From JARRKU01 sp963675565 (lineage in GTDB: Bacteria > Desulfobacterota > Desulfobacteria > Desulfobacterales > Desulfosarcinaceae), in NCBI GenBank assembly GCA_963675565.2, contig CAXXYD010000004.1, positions 2,542,001 to 2,606,000 on the forward strand: a stretch of 64,000 nucleotides of DNA, read 5' to 3'. The translations under genes and the position numbers were made by a program. This document shows, one piece after another, positions 1-8,483 of this stretch (position 1 is its first letter; each line of letters starts with the position of its first letter). Below the pieces are notes generated by a model. It made no database searches. It had not been told where the DNA came from and saw nothing but the letters and a program-made list of their open reading frames with translations.

Positions 1-1337
1 AAGGCTCCGGCCAGTTTTTCCACGCCGGCGCTCATAAAGCCGCCGGCAAAAAAGAACAACCCGAAGCCCAGGATGATCAATCCGGCCATCGTCGATCCGA
101 AGAACAAAAACGGCAGGCCAAGCAGAATCAGGAAAACTGCGGCAATCCTTTTCAGCCATCGTTTGGCGGCCTTGATTTTGGGCCCCATGGAACTATCGGC
201 CTTATGGACAAAATCCTTGAAAACCGCTTTTGTCTCCTCTGCCGTGTAGCGCCTGGGTTTGCCCGGTTCCGGCGGCGGGGGAGGTGCCTGCCTGACAGGG
301 ATTTGTATTTCCGGCACTGCGTTGGCCGCGGCCGCGGCGCTTGGCACGGATTGCCCCCGCTGAGTCCAGATGCGGGTGTTCAGATTCAGCTCTTCAACAA
401 TATCGACGACCAGTTTCAGGTCATCATAATACTCCTGCACGTGGGAGATGTTGAGGAGGCTTTCCATGATTCTGGGTTCGAACAGCGCCTTTTCGAACGG
501 TATGGCGACATGCAATTTGGACGCTGAAAAAGAGAGCCGCATTTTATTCGGGGTCCGGGTTTGAAACGCCACGATGCGGCGCATCAGGCTGGTGGACAGG
601 ATATACCGGGCTTCGACCTGATCCTGGCCGTAGACCACAAACAATTTTTCGAATTCAGGATCTTCCAGTTTGATCAGCTGTCCGTTTTGGACATTGAAAC
701 CCTGAAGGGCCTGCCCCAGGTCGCCGAACAGCTTCTGGGCCGTATCCGGCAGGACAATGGTTGTGCCTTTGAAGGATTTGTTGAAGTCAGCCACGAAAAA
801 GAGGCCGTTGAATATGGGCGTGTATTTCTTCCGGGTTTTTCCAGAGGAGCTGCTCGAACCGGAACCGCGACGGACGATATCCACACGCTTGGCGTGGATC
901 TCGGAAAACCGGATGGCGGTCTGCCCCAGCGTGCCGCTGACCAGGTCATCGCCGTGGTAATCACCGGGGCGATCATTAAACAGGTGGCTGGCCATGAATT
1001 CTTCTCTGGGCACCATACCGGTTTTGTCGTAGCGCAGGCGCGAATCGATAAACGCGACGATCTTGGGAATGACGGTGTTTTTGAATCCTTCATTGTACCC
1101 CCGGTAATATTTAATATGCCATGGGAAAAAGGTGAATATCGCCGAGATGACCAGAAACATCAGCAGGAGCATCAGATTGAGGCCGAATCTGCCGGCAACA
1201 AACAGGAAAACCAGGTTGAGGCCGACCAAAATGAAAATCGCCTGCATGAATTTCTTTTTTACGGTGAGTCGCTGGGTTTCCAATTTTTCCAGATCCGGCA
1301 GCAGCTCGGATTGATAAAAAGCTTCAAGTGATTTCAT
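1..1337 (-). CDS. DUF3137 domain membrane protein (C-terminus off the left edge)
   Basis: An uninterrupted minus-strand frame opens with ATG at 1337 (MKSLEAFYQSELLPDLEKLE) and runs off the window start, giving at least 445 residues. Two hydrophobic stretches lie at about residues 31-70, followed by a long soluble part with a serine-rich stretch (GSGSSSSSGK, near residue 155), a proline-rich linker near residue 355 (APPPPPEPGKP), and another pair of membrane segments near the visible end. This layout, and the position just downstream of lemA, fit the DUF3137 family, whose members often sit next to lemA. No biochemical function is established for the family. The gap to lemA is 56 bases, so the two are probably co-transcribed. 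The stop codon is outside the window. Confidence 0.8.
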   Translation of the reverse strand, partial: MKSLEAFYQSELLPDLEKLETQRLTVKKKFMQAIFILVGLNLVFLFVAGRFGLNLMLLLMFLVISAIFTFFPWHIKYYRGYNEGFKNTVIPKIVAFIDSRLRYDKTGMVPREEFMASHLFNDRPGDYHGDDLVSGTLGQTAIRFSEIHAKRVDIVRRGSGSSSSSGKTRKKYTPIFNGLFFVADFNKSFKGTTIVLPDTAQKLFGDLGQALQGFNVQNGQLIKLEDPEFEKLFVVYGQDQVEARYILSTSLMRRIVAFQTRTPNKMRLSFSASKLHVAIPFEKALFEPRIMESLLNISHVQEYYDDLKLVVDIVEELNLNTRIWTQRGQSVPSAAAAANAVPEIQIPVRQAPPPPPEPGKPRRYTAEETKAVFKDFVHKADSSMGPKIKAAKRWLKRIAAVFLILLGLPFLFFGSTMAGLIILGFGLFFFAGGFMSAGVEKLAGA

Positions 1338-1393
1338 GCTTTCACCTTTCACCGGTTTTCGAATGCACCATTGTTTAAAAGATCAAGCCGGGT

Positions 1394-1951
1394 TCACATA
1401 TCCATCAGCTGGCCGACATCGACGGGTTGTCTTTCCCGGATATCCATTTCAAAAAACGTCTTTTTCGGATAACGCATCATTGCGGCGACAATACTGCTCG
1501 GAAACATTTCCAGCGCATTGTTGTAATCCTTTACCGAGGCGTTGTAGGCTCTGCGGGCGGCCGATATCTGTTCTTCCACCTCGTTCAGGGCCGCCTGCAG
1601 ATTGGCAAAAGTCTCACTGGCCTTGAGGTCCGGATAGTTTTCCACGGCCACCATAATCTTGCCAAGGGCACGGGTTACTTTTTGATCCATCTCCACGGTT
1701 TCCGCATCGGACAAATGACCGGACAGGGCTTTGGTGCGCATTTCGGTCACCTGGGTGAGTACGTCCGACTCGTGCTGCATGTAGCGTTTCACCGTTTTCG
1801 TCAGGTTGGGGATGAGATCGAACCGTTTTTTAAGCAGCACGTCGATGCTGGAAAAGGCGTTGGCCACCTGATTTTTCTTGGCCACCAGGTTATTGTAGAT
1901 CAGGATCAGGACCAGTACAATGACGCCTGCAATAATGATGGTAATGATCAC
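1394..1951 (-). CDS. lemA: LemA family protein
   Basis: Encodes 185 residues: one N-terminal membrane helix (IITIIIAGVIVLVLILIY), then a helical bundle with the LemA signature (NNLVAKKNQVANAFSSIDVLLKKRFDLIPNL, of which the KKRFDLIPNL part is most typical) and the late motif YPDLKASETFANLQ. I chose the GTG at 1951 because GGAGG (1956-1960, minus strand) lies four bases upstream and the protein then has the usual family length. The open frame extends upstream to 2065, but those extra 38 residues look unlike LemA. LemA proteins are anchored in the membrane with a cytoplasmic or periplasmic helical domain; their role is not settled. Confidence 0.88.
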   Translation of the reverse strand: MIITIIIAGVIVLVLILIYNNLVAKKNQVANAFSSIDVLLKKRFDLIPNLTKTVKRYMQHESDVLTQVTEMRTKALSGHLSDAETVEMDQKVTRALGKIMVAVENYPDLKASETFANLQAALNEVEEQISAARRAYNASVKDYNNALEMFPSSIVAAMMRYPKKTFFEMDIRERQPVDVGQLMDM

Positions 1952-2262
1952 GATGCCTCCATATGCGTTGTTTTGGGTAAAGGTGGGGTTGGGCTGCGGG
2001 TTCAACGCCCGGGCTCGGACGATTGAAAAGAGCTGGGTTGAATAAAGTCCTGGCGGGAAAAGCAAACGCGTCGGACCATTGAATTCCGGTTTTATCGGCC
2101 ATTTGATTAGGTCTATGGGGGATAGATGCCGATCGACTCAGGCATCTGCGCAATCGCCGTTAATGCAGACGCGACGATAAATACTCGGCCAAGTATGCCA
2201 AGGGGGCCATGGGTTGTCAACCTGCAATTGGCGCATTTGATGCGCCGCAGCTCTTTGGGTGA

Positions 2263-2589
2263 GCACCCTGGTGGCTTCATGCAGCACCCCACGGCCTGTG
2301 GCACATTGTCGTACAGGAGCTGCTCTATAAGCCGGAATCGTTCATCCACCTCGATATGGCGTTCACCCTGCTGGACGTGGATGCCCGCTTGGTCTGCAAG
2401 CCGCCGATTATGGATTCCAACCGCTTCCTGACCATTCATATCCGCATCGATCTCGGCAAGGTGACGATCCGGAAAGGGTGTGGCATCTATGCGGTGCCGG
2501 CCAAACTGGGCATTCCGCTGCAAACGATATTCTGCGGCTGCCGCTGCATGACCATGCCCCTGAAGAGGAAAAAGGTGAACTGGAGGTAA
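2263..2589 (+). pseudogene. Amidinotransferase / arginine deiminase-like remnant
   Basis: The plus frame from 2263 to the stop at 2589 encodes 108 residues. They contain ESFIHLDMAFTLLDVDARLV and later NRFLTIHIRIDLGKVTI and KLGIPLQTIFCG. The HLDxxFT segment and its spacing to the later strands match the C-terminal half of the guanidino-modifying (arginine deiminase-like) superfamily, where this histidine is catalytic. An in-frame TGA at 2260-2262 closes the frame upstream and no N-terminal half is recognisable. After the IFCG motif the sequence loses similarity and ends in a basic tail, as if frameshifted. I read it as a decayed gene. Family recognition is from memory of the motif, so moderate confidence. 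Confidence 0.45.
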
Positions 2590-2591
2590 GC

Positions 2592-3215
2592 TTAGCGGAT
2601 TTTGAAATGACCGGACAGGATCTCTTTCTCTATTCGCCCCGCAAGGGCTTCCAGCTGTTCGGCGCGTTTGCCCGTATTGCGGACAAAAACGGCATCGTCG
2701 ATCGATTCCAGGTTGATTCTCACGTTATAGCACGCCCCTAAAACGGCCGACCTGGCCAGAACCGTCCCCACCAGCCCATCCGTGGCGGCATTGGGATTTC
2801 CAATGGGTATGACCTGTCTGGCCAGTTCCATCGCTTCGATGGCCTGTTCGGCAACGCCCAGGGGGACCTGGGCTGCGGTTTTGAAGGCCGACTGGATGGC
2901 CCGGTATCGCGCCTGGCGGTTTTCGTCGGTCTTGCCGGGAAGCTTGAATGCGTCCACCACCTGGCTGTACGCCCGGGCGTCTCGATCCACATCCTGGAGC
3001 AAACGGGATTGAAGCGCTGCTGCCCTGGATTGAAGTCGTTTCATTTCAGGTTCCACCGCGGCGAACTTTTTTCTGCCGATGGTCAGTCCGGTCACCATGG
3101 CGACGAGCGCTGCGCCGGCTGCGGCGGCCAGGGCACAGACGCTCCCGCCGCCGGGGACAGGCTCGCCGCCGGCGACTTTCTGCAGATAGGCAGCGATGGG
3201 TAGATTGTTAAGCAT
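2592..3215 (-). CDS. fchA: Formiminotetrahydrofolate cyclodeaminase
   Basis: Encodes 207 residues. It has the N-terminal glycine-rich signature of the cyclodeaminase family (VAGGEPVPGGGSVCALAAA) and a helical body ending KEILSGHFKIR. The enzyme converts 5-formimino-THF to 5,10-methenyl-THF and ammonia, recovering the one-carbon unit released during histidine breakdown. The start is ATG 3215 (MLNNLPIAAYL); it overlaps the hutU stop by eight bases (ATGCTTAA), which indicates translational coupling. The frame extends further upstream through hutU only as a shadow. The formiminotransferase domain that is fused to this one in animals is absent here and no separate copy lies in the window. Confidence 0.87.
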   Translation of the reverse strand: MLNNLPIAAYLQKVAGGEPVPGGGSVCALAAAAGAALVAMVTGLTIGRKKFAAVEPEMKRLQSRAAALQSRLLQDVDRDARAYSQVVDAFKLPGKTDENRQARYRAIQSAFKTAAQVPLGVAEQAIEAMELARQVIPIGNPNAATDGLVGTVLARSAVLGACYNVRINLESIDDAVFVRNTGKRAEQLEALAGRIEKEILSGHFKIR

Positions 3216-5247
3216 GGGATATTCCTTTTTCAACCACGTGTTTGATGAGCCCGTCGTCGGCCAGATAGGGCAGAGTGATATGGTCACGGCCCGGTTGCGA
3301 TTGATTGTACGCCAGGCTGGTTTCCATGGCATGCGCATTGCGCGCCCAGGCTCTTCGTGCGACGCCGCCCATGACATCCCAGGGCATGGCGCTTCGCAGA
3401 ATAGCATCCACCCGGGCGCTGCCGTCGAGCACCATGCCGAATCCGCCGTTGATGGCATTTCCGATGCCCACGCCGCCGCCGTTGTGCAGGGCCACAAGGC
3501 TCATGCCGCGGGCCGCATTGCCGGCAAAACAGTGGGTGGCCATGTCGGCCATGATATTGCTGCCGTCTTTGATATTGCTGGTTTCGCGAAACGGTGAATC
3601 GGTGCCGCCGGTGTCGTGATGATCCCGGCCCAGCATGACCGGCCCGATTTCACCGTCGCGCACCATGGCATTGAACGCCAGCGCGATGTCGGTGCGGCCC
3701 TTGGCGTCCTGGTACAGAATGCGCGCCTGGGTGCCCACCACCAGATTGTTTTTGGCGGCGTCGCGTATCCATGTCCAGTTGTCGCGGTCCTGGAACCGGC
3801 GCTGCGGATCGATACAGTCCATGGCCGCCCGGTCGGTTTTGGCCAGGTCTTCTTTTTTGCCGCTGAGGCAGACCCAGCGGAATGGCCCGTACCCGTAGTC
3901 GAAAAGGATGGGCCCCATGATGTCTTCCACATAGGAGGGGAAGATGAAGCCGTCCAGAGTGTTTTTGCCGTTGGCGCATATTTCGGTTACCCCGGCGTCG
4001 AAAACAGCCTTGAGAAAGCTGTTGCCATAGTCGAAAAAATAGACCCCCCGGTCCACCAGGGTTTTAACCAGCCGGTAATGGCGTTTCAGGGACTGGTCCA
4101 CCCGGGCGGCGAATCCGGCATGGTCGTTTTTCAGCATCTGCGTGCGCTCGTCAAAGGTCATGCCCTGGGGGCAGTAGCCGCCGTCATACACGACATGGCA
4201 GGATGTCTGGTCGGAGAGCAGATCGATGCGGGCATCCTGAACCACGGCGTATTCCAGCAGATCGACGATGTTGCCGCCATAGGCGATGGCCAGCGCCTTT
4301 TTTTCCCTGCAGGCCTGTTGCGCCGCGATAAACGCCTGGGCCGGGGTGTCCGCCACCTGGCTGACCCAGCCTTGATCGTATCGGGTAGCGATTCTGGACG
4401 GGTCCACCTCGGCGATGATGCAGACCCCGCCGGCAATTTCCACTGCCTTTCCCTGGGCACCGCTCATGCCCCCCAGTCCGGAGGAGACAAACAGCTTGCC
4501 GGCCAGATCCTGATCGGTGGGCACACCCAATTTGTCCCTCGCCGCATTCAGAATCGTGGAATAGGTGCCGTGGACAATACCCTGGGGCCCGATGTACATC
4601 CACCCTCCGGCGGTCATCTGCCCGTAATTGGCGACGCCCAGGGCAGCGGCGCGGTTCCAGTTTTCCAGGTCGTCGAAAAGCCCCACCATGAGGCCGTTGG
4701 TGACAATCACCCGGGGCGCACCGGGAAAGGAGTGAAACAGTCCCACGGGGTGGCCCGAGGCCATCACCAGCGTCTGTTCCGATGTCAGCACTTGCAGGTA
4801 GGCTTTGATGAGATGGTACTGCATCCAGTTCTGGCAGACCTGCCCGGTTTCACCGTAAGTGACCAGTTCGTACGGATAGAGCGCCACGTCAAAGTCGAGG
4901 TTGTTGTCGATCATGACCTGAAAGGCCCGGCCTTCGATGCAGCGCCCGCGATATTGATCGATGGGGTGCCCCCATAATTTTCCGGGAGGCCGAAACCGGT
5001 AACCGTAAATGCGGCCCCGGCCAAGCAGTTCCTCCAGAAATTCCGGTGCCAGCTCGGCGTGCCATTTTTCGGGAATATAGCGCAGGGCATTTTTCAGGGC
5101 CAGTTCAATTTCGTCGGGCCGCAGTGTCATATGCCGGCGCGGTGCACGGCGAATACCGGCTTCGAATGCCGGTATGGGAGGCAGTTGATCAAACAGTGCC
5201 TCCAGTTTTACGGACATGGATTCGGACACCTCCATATTGGAAATCAT
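3208..5247 (-). CDS. hutU: Urocanate hydratase
   Basis: Encodes 679 residues. Urocanase adds water to urocanate to give imidazolone propionate, the second step of histidine degradation, using tightly bound NAD+ as an electrophile. Visible signatures are the glycine-rich segment GLGGMSGAQGKAV and the region YDGGYCPQGMTF holding the conserved active-site cysteine. It belongs to the longer urocanase type (about 670 residues) rather than the 550-residue Pseudomonas type. The start at ATG 5247 has AGGAG six bases upstream; the open frame continues to 5316 through the operator region, which would give an implausible N-terminus. It is divergent from hutC and overlaps the downstream cyclodeaminase. 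Confidence 0.95.
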   Translation of the reverse strand: MISNMEVSESMSVKLEALFDQLPPIPAFEAGIRRAPRRHMTLRPDEIELALKNALRYIPEKWHAELAPEFLEELLGRGRIYGYRFRPPGKLWGHPIDQYRGRCIEGRAFQVMIDNNLDFDVALYPYELVTYGETGQVCQNWMQYHLIKAYLQVLTSEQTLVMASGHPVGLFHSFPGAPRVIVTNGLMVGLFDDLENWNRAAALGVANYGQMTAGGWMYIGPQGIVHGTYSTILNAARDKLGVPTDQDLAGKLFVSSGLGGMSGAQGKAVEIAGGVCIIAEVDPSRIATRYDQGWVSQVADTPAQAFIAAQQACREKKALAIAYGGNIVDLLEYAVVQDARIDLLSDQTSCHVVYDGGYCPQGMTFDERTQMLKNDHAGFAARVDQSLKRHYRLVKTLVDRGVYFFDYGNSFLKAVFDAGVTEICANGKNTLDGFIFPSYVEDIMGPILFDYGYGPFRWVCLSGKKEDLAKTDRAAMDCIDPQRRFQDRDNWTWIRDAAKNNLVVGTQARILYQDAKGRTDIALAFNAMVRDGEIGPVMLGRDHHDTGGTDSPFRETSNIKDGSNIMADMATHCFAGNAARGMSLVALHNGGGVGIGNAINGGFGMVLDGSARVDAILRSAMPWDVMGGVARRAWARNAHAMETSLAYNQSQPGRDHITLPYLADDGLIKHVVEKGISHA

Positions 5248-5304
5248 AATGGGCTCCTTTGTGCGGCTGATGCCGTTTTCCTGTTTGACAGCCGGATGGA
5301 CAGA

Positions 5305-5316
5305 TTGTATATACAA
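5305..5316. promoter_or_regulatory. Palindromic HutC-type operator
   Basis: TTGTATATACAA is a perfect 12-base palindrome in the divergent hutU/hutC spacer, 57 bases upstream of the hutU start. HutC repressors of the GntR family recognise TGTAT-ATACA type sites. A degenerate half-site (CATATACAG) follows at 5318-5326. The position suits repression of the hutU side and autoregulation of hutC, with urocanate as the probable inducer. Confidence 0.7.
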
Positions 5317-5454
5317 CCATATACAGCTTCTGCCGAATGGGTGTCAAGTCGGTTGCCGTCAATAGGGAAAGTTTGGGGGCGGGCGAGTATCGCATACCGG
5401 CGTTTAAGATGTTTGACCAGCACCGCCGGAAGTGCAGGAATCGCAGGAGAACAG

Positions 5455-6225
5455 ATGTCCGGTACCCTGTCTATAAAAGCCGCCGTTTCGGGGAACTCGC
5501 CGCAGCCCCTCTATTTGCAGGTTAAACAGGTCATCGCGGACAAGGTGCAATCGGGACTCTGGCCTCCGGAGACCCGGATACCCTCTGAAAACGCGCTGGT
5601 CGAGGCCCTGGGCGTGTCGCGAATGACCGTCAACCGGGCGTTGCGCGAGCTGGCCGCCGAAGGGGCCCTGGTGCGCCTGCAGGGCGTGGGCACCTATGTG
5701 GCACGGCCCAGGCCGCAATTCGCGCTTCTGGAGATTCGCAGTATCGCCTATGAAATTGAAAGCCGGGGCGGAAAACACAGCAGTCAGGTGCATCTGCTGC
5801 AGGAGGAACCGGCCACACCGGAGACGGCCCTGGCACTGATGCTGCCGGCAGGGGCGGCGGTTTACCATGCGCTGCTGGTCCATTTTGACGGCGACAGACC
5901 GGTTCAGGTGGCGGACCGCTATGTCAACCCGGCCATTGCGCCCGAGTTCCTTTTACAGGATTTTACGGCCGTCACCCCCAATGAATATTTAATGAAAGTC
6001 GCGCCGGTAACGGAGGTGGAGCATATTATCGAAGCCGTTTTGCCCCATCCGCGGATTTATCGGCTCCTGGCGCTGTCAAAGGCCGTCCCCTGTCTGTTGC
6101 TGCACCGCAAGACATGGGTCGGACGGACCGTGGCCACGGCCAGCCGGTTCACCTACCCCGGTTCGGGGTTTCGCCTTGGCGGCCGCTTCAAGCCGATATC
6201 CGAGGCCCATCGTGTGTTGACTTAA
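5455..6225 (+). CDS. hutC: HutC-type GntR family repressor of histidine utilisation
   Basis: Encodes 256 residues. The N-terminal winged helix-turn-helix (about residues 15-80) has the GntR signature: PLYLQVKQVIADKV, IPSENALVEALGVSRMTVNRALREL, then the wing GxGTYVARP. The C-terminal part is a UTRA-like ligand-binding domain (residues 90-245). I chose ATG 5455 because AGGAG lies five bases upstream; the frame stays open back to 5059 but that is antisense to hutU. The gene sits 16 bases before hutH and shares the divergent control region with hutU, so it most likely represses the locus in the absence of urocanate. Confidence 0.9.
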   Translation: MSGTLSIKAAVSGNSPQPLYLQVKQVIADKVQSGLWPPETRIPSENALVEALGVSRMTVNRALRELAAEGALVRLQGVGTYVARPRPQFALLEIRSIAYEIESRGGKHSSQVHLLQEEPATPETALALMLPAGAAVYHALLVHFDGDRPVQVADRYVNPAIAPEFLLQDFTAVTPNEYLMKVAPVTEVEHIIEAVLPHPRIYRLLALSKAVPCLLLHRKTWVGRTVATASRFTYPGSGFRLGGRFKPISEAHRVLT

Positions 6226-6241
6226 CGGCAGAAGGAGAACC

Positions 6242-7774
6242 ATGAACCAACCCATCGTATTGGACCGGGATGGATTGACCATCGACGGTCTTGTGGCCGC
6301 GGCACGGTTCGGCTGCTCCATTACCCTCGATCCCGGGGCGCTCGAAGAGATGGAGCGATCCCGCCGGCTGGTGGAAAAATGGGTCAGCGAAGCCAAAACC
6401 ATTTACGGGGTGACCACCGGTTTCGGCCTGCTCAGTGACGTGGTGATCAATCCGGCCAATGCCCGGACCCTTCAGCGCAACTTGCTCATGAGCCACGCTT
6501 GCGGCGTGGGGCGCCCCTTCAGCAAGGAGGTGGTCCGGGCCATGATGGTGCTGCGCATTAAAGACCTGCTGCGGGCAAACTCCGCCGCCCGGCCGCAGAT
6601 CGCCAGTCAACTGGCCGCCATATTGAATAGCGGCATTGTTCCGGTGATCCCCCAAAAGGGTTCGGTGGGGGCCAGCGGCGATCTGTGCCCCCTGGCCCAT
6701 CTGGCCCTTGTGCTGATCGGGTTGGGGGAGGCCTGGCTTAACGGGGAGCGTATGTCCGGTGGCCAGGCGCTTTCGCTGTGCGGACTGGGTCCCATGGATC
6801 TGGCCGCCGGCGAAGGCCTGGCCCTGGTCAACGGCACCCAGGCCATGACGGCCGTTGGCGCCCTGGCCCTCCACGATGCCGTCAACCTGTGCAAGAGTAC
6901 GGATATTGCCGCAGCCATGAGCCTGGAAGTCCTCATGGGCAGCCGCACGGAATTTGACCCCCGCATTCAGCGCAACCGTCCCCATCCCGGCCAGGCTGCA
7001 GCGGCCGACAACATGCTGCGCATGACCGGCAACAGCGAAATTATTACGTCGCACAAAGATTGCTCCCGGGTGCAGGATGCCTACACCCTGCGCTGTTCGC
7101 CCCAGGTTCACGGGGCGAGTTACGATGCCATCCAATATGCCGTGGGGGTGACCTGCACCGAAATCAATTCATCCACCGGCAACCCGCTGATTTTCAACGA
7201 TACCGAGCAATTTCTCACCGGCGGTAATTTTCACGGCCAGCCCATGGCCCTGGCCCTTGATTTTGCGGCCATGGCGGTGGCGGAACTGGCCAATATCGCC
7301 GAGCGGCGCATCGAGCGCCTGGTCAATCCCAAGCTCAGCGGTATGCCGGCATTTCTGGTCAAGGACAGCGGCCTGAATTCAGGATTCATGATCGCCCAGT
7401 ACACGGCGGCGGCCCTGGTATCGGAAAACAAAGTGCTGGCCCATCCGGCCTGCGTCGATTCCATTCCCACTTCGGCCAACAAGGAAGATCATGTCTCCAT
7501 GGGCACCATCGCCGCGCGGAAGTTCGCCGAGATCGTCGGCAACGCGGAAGATGTCAACGCCATCGAACTGCTTTGCGCGGCCCAGGGCCTGGACATGTTC
7601 ACCAACTTGAAACCCGGCGACGGCACCCTGGCCGCTTACAAGGTCATTCGGTCGGCCATACCGTATATGCAGGAGGACCGCATTCTGGCCAAAGACATCG
7701 CTACAATGAAAAAACTGGTGCGGGCCGGAAAGATAATTGCGGCGGTGGAGGATGCCGTCGGCGTGCTGAATTGA
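6242..7774 (+). CDS. hutH: Histidine ammonia-lyase
   Basis: Encodes 510 residues, the usual length. The enzyme removes ammonia from L-histidine to form urocanate. The A-S-G triplet that cyclises into the MIO prosthetic group is at residues 144-146 within KGSVGASGDLCPLAHLAL. Other family markers are TIYGVTTGFGLLSD near the N-terminus and QDAYTLRCSPQVHGASYD in the middle. GAAGGAGAACC precedes the ATG. It is the second gene of the rightward hutC-hutH unit. No imidazolonepropionase (hutI) occurs in the window, so the pathway must be completed elsewhere. Confidence 0.96.
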   Translation: MNQPIVLDRDGLTIDGLVAAARFGCSITLDPGALEEMERSRRLVEKWVSEAKTIYGVTTGFGLLSDVVINPANARTLQRNLLMSHACGVGRPFSKEVVRAMMVLRIKDLLRANSAARPQIASQLAAILNSGIVPVIPQKGSVGASGDLCPLAHLALVLIGLGEAWLNGERMSGGQALSLCGLGPMDLAAGEGLALVNGTQAMTAVGALALHDAVNLCKSTDIAAAMSLEVLMGSRTEFDPRIQRNRPHPGQAAAADNMLRMTGNSEIITSHKDCSRVQDAYTLRCSPQVHGASYDAIQYAVGVTCTEINSSTGNPLIFNDTEQFLTGGNFHGQPMALALDFAAMAVAELANIAERRIERLVNPKLSGMPAFLVKDSGLNSGFMIAQYTAAALVSENKVLAHPACVDSIPTSANKEDHVSMGTIAARKFAEIVGNAEDVNAIELLCAAQGLDMFTNLKPGDGTLAAYKVIRSAIPYMQEDRILAKDIATMKKLVRAGKIIAAVEDAVGVLN

Positions 7775-7829
7775 CATTCCATATTTCATCGGCAATATCA
7801 AGCCGGAGACCCTACTGAAAGGCTGACGC

Positions 7830-8426
7830 ATGAGCGAACCGCTTGAAATCTATTCGGACTACATCTGACCCTGGTGCTATTTCATTACCGGGCGTATTGA
7901 ACGACTTCAAAAAGAGCTGGATCTGACGGTCAAATGGGTGGCTTTTCCCCTGCACCCCGAGACGCCGGAAAAGGGGCGCAGCCTGCAAGCGCTGTTTGAC
8001 AGGCGCGGCATTGACATTGCCCGTATGGTGGCTCAGTTGCAGGACACTGCCCGGGGGCTGGGTCTGGCTTTCGGCGACCGCACCATGACCTATAACAGCC
8101 GCCGGGCCCAGGAATTGGGCAAATGGGCCGAATCCAGGGGTGTTGGGGAGGCATTTCACCATGCCGTTTTCCATGCCTACTTTACCCGGGGGCGTAATAT
8201 TGCCCTGCCGGAAGAACTGAAAAAGCTAGCCCGGGCGGTGGGCCTGGATGGCGATGAGGCCCTGCAAATTTTGCGCAGCGGCGCATTTAAGGACGCTGTC
8301 GACCGGGACTGGCGCCAGTCCCGCAATGCCGGGATTACGGCCGTTCCCACATTTCGCATGAACGGCCGGGTGCTGGTGGGCGCCCAGTCCTATGCGGCGC
8401 TGAAATCCCTGGTGTTGGGCCAATAG
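7830..8426 (+). CDS. DsbA/FrnE-like oxidoreductase, probable selenoprotein (Sec at residue 13)
   Basis: Reading through one TGA at 7866-7868 gives a 198-residue protein: MSEPLEIYSDYI-U-PWCYF at the N-terminus. In this thioredoxin-fold family the position reads C-P-W-C, so the TGA exactly replaces the first active-site cysteine and produces a U-P-W-C redox motif. The rest is a normal DsbA-family protein with the helical insertion and the cis-proline loop (GITAVPTF, near residue 172). No other stop interrupts the frame. No start codon lies between the TGA and position 7938, and starting at 7938 would remove the catalytic motif. The gene follows hutH by 55 bases. Role: thiol-disulfide chemistry, substrate unknown. 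No signal peptide is visible, so it is probably cytoplasmic like FrnE. Confidence 0.85.
7866..7910 (+). promoter_or_regulatory. Candidate bacterial SECIS element
   Basis: The UGA at 7866 is followed by a stem TTGAA (7897-7901) / TTCAA (7906-7910) closing a four-base loop CGAC. The loop begins 33 bases after the UGA and has a G at its second position, which agrees with the usual bacterial SECIS geometry (apical loop roughly 16-37 bases downstream, G among the first two loop bases). A second hairpin, CCTGGT / ACCGGG, lies between the UGA and this stem. Confidence 0.55.
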
Positions 8427-8483
8427 ATCCAACCATAGTAAAAATCCGGGCCCTGAAAGGGGCGCGGAAACCCCAAAAGCCCG

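Noticed and set aside
561..1331. 256-residue plus-strand open frame
   Set aside because: It is antisense to the DUF3137 gene, which has a clean ATG, membrane segments and a lemA neighbour; the plus frame has no family pattern.
2260..2262. TGA before the amidinotransferase remnant as a second selenocysteine codon
   Set aside because: The upstream frame has no family resemblance, no cysteine position is replaced, and the fragment decays at both ends.
3616..4977. 453-residue plus-strand open frame
   Set aside because: It is a shadow of hutU on the opposite strand; long antisense frames are expected in GC-rich genes.
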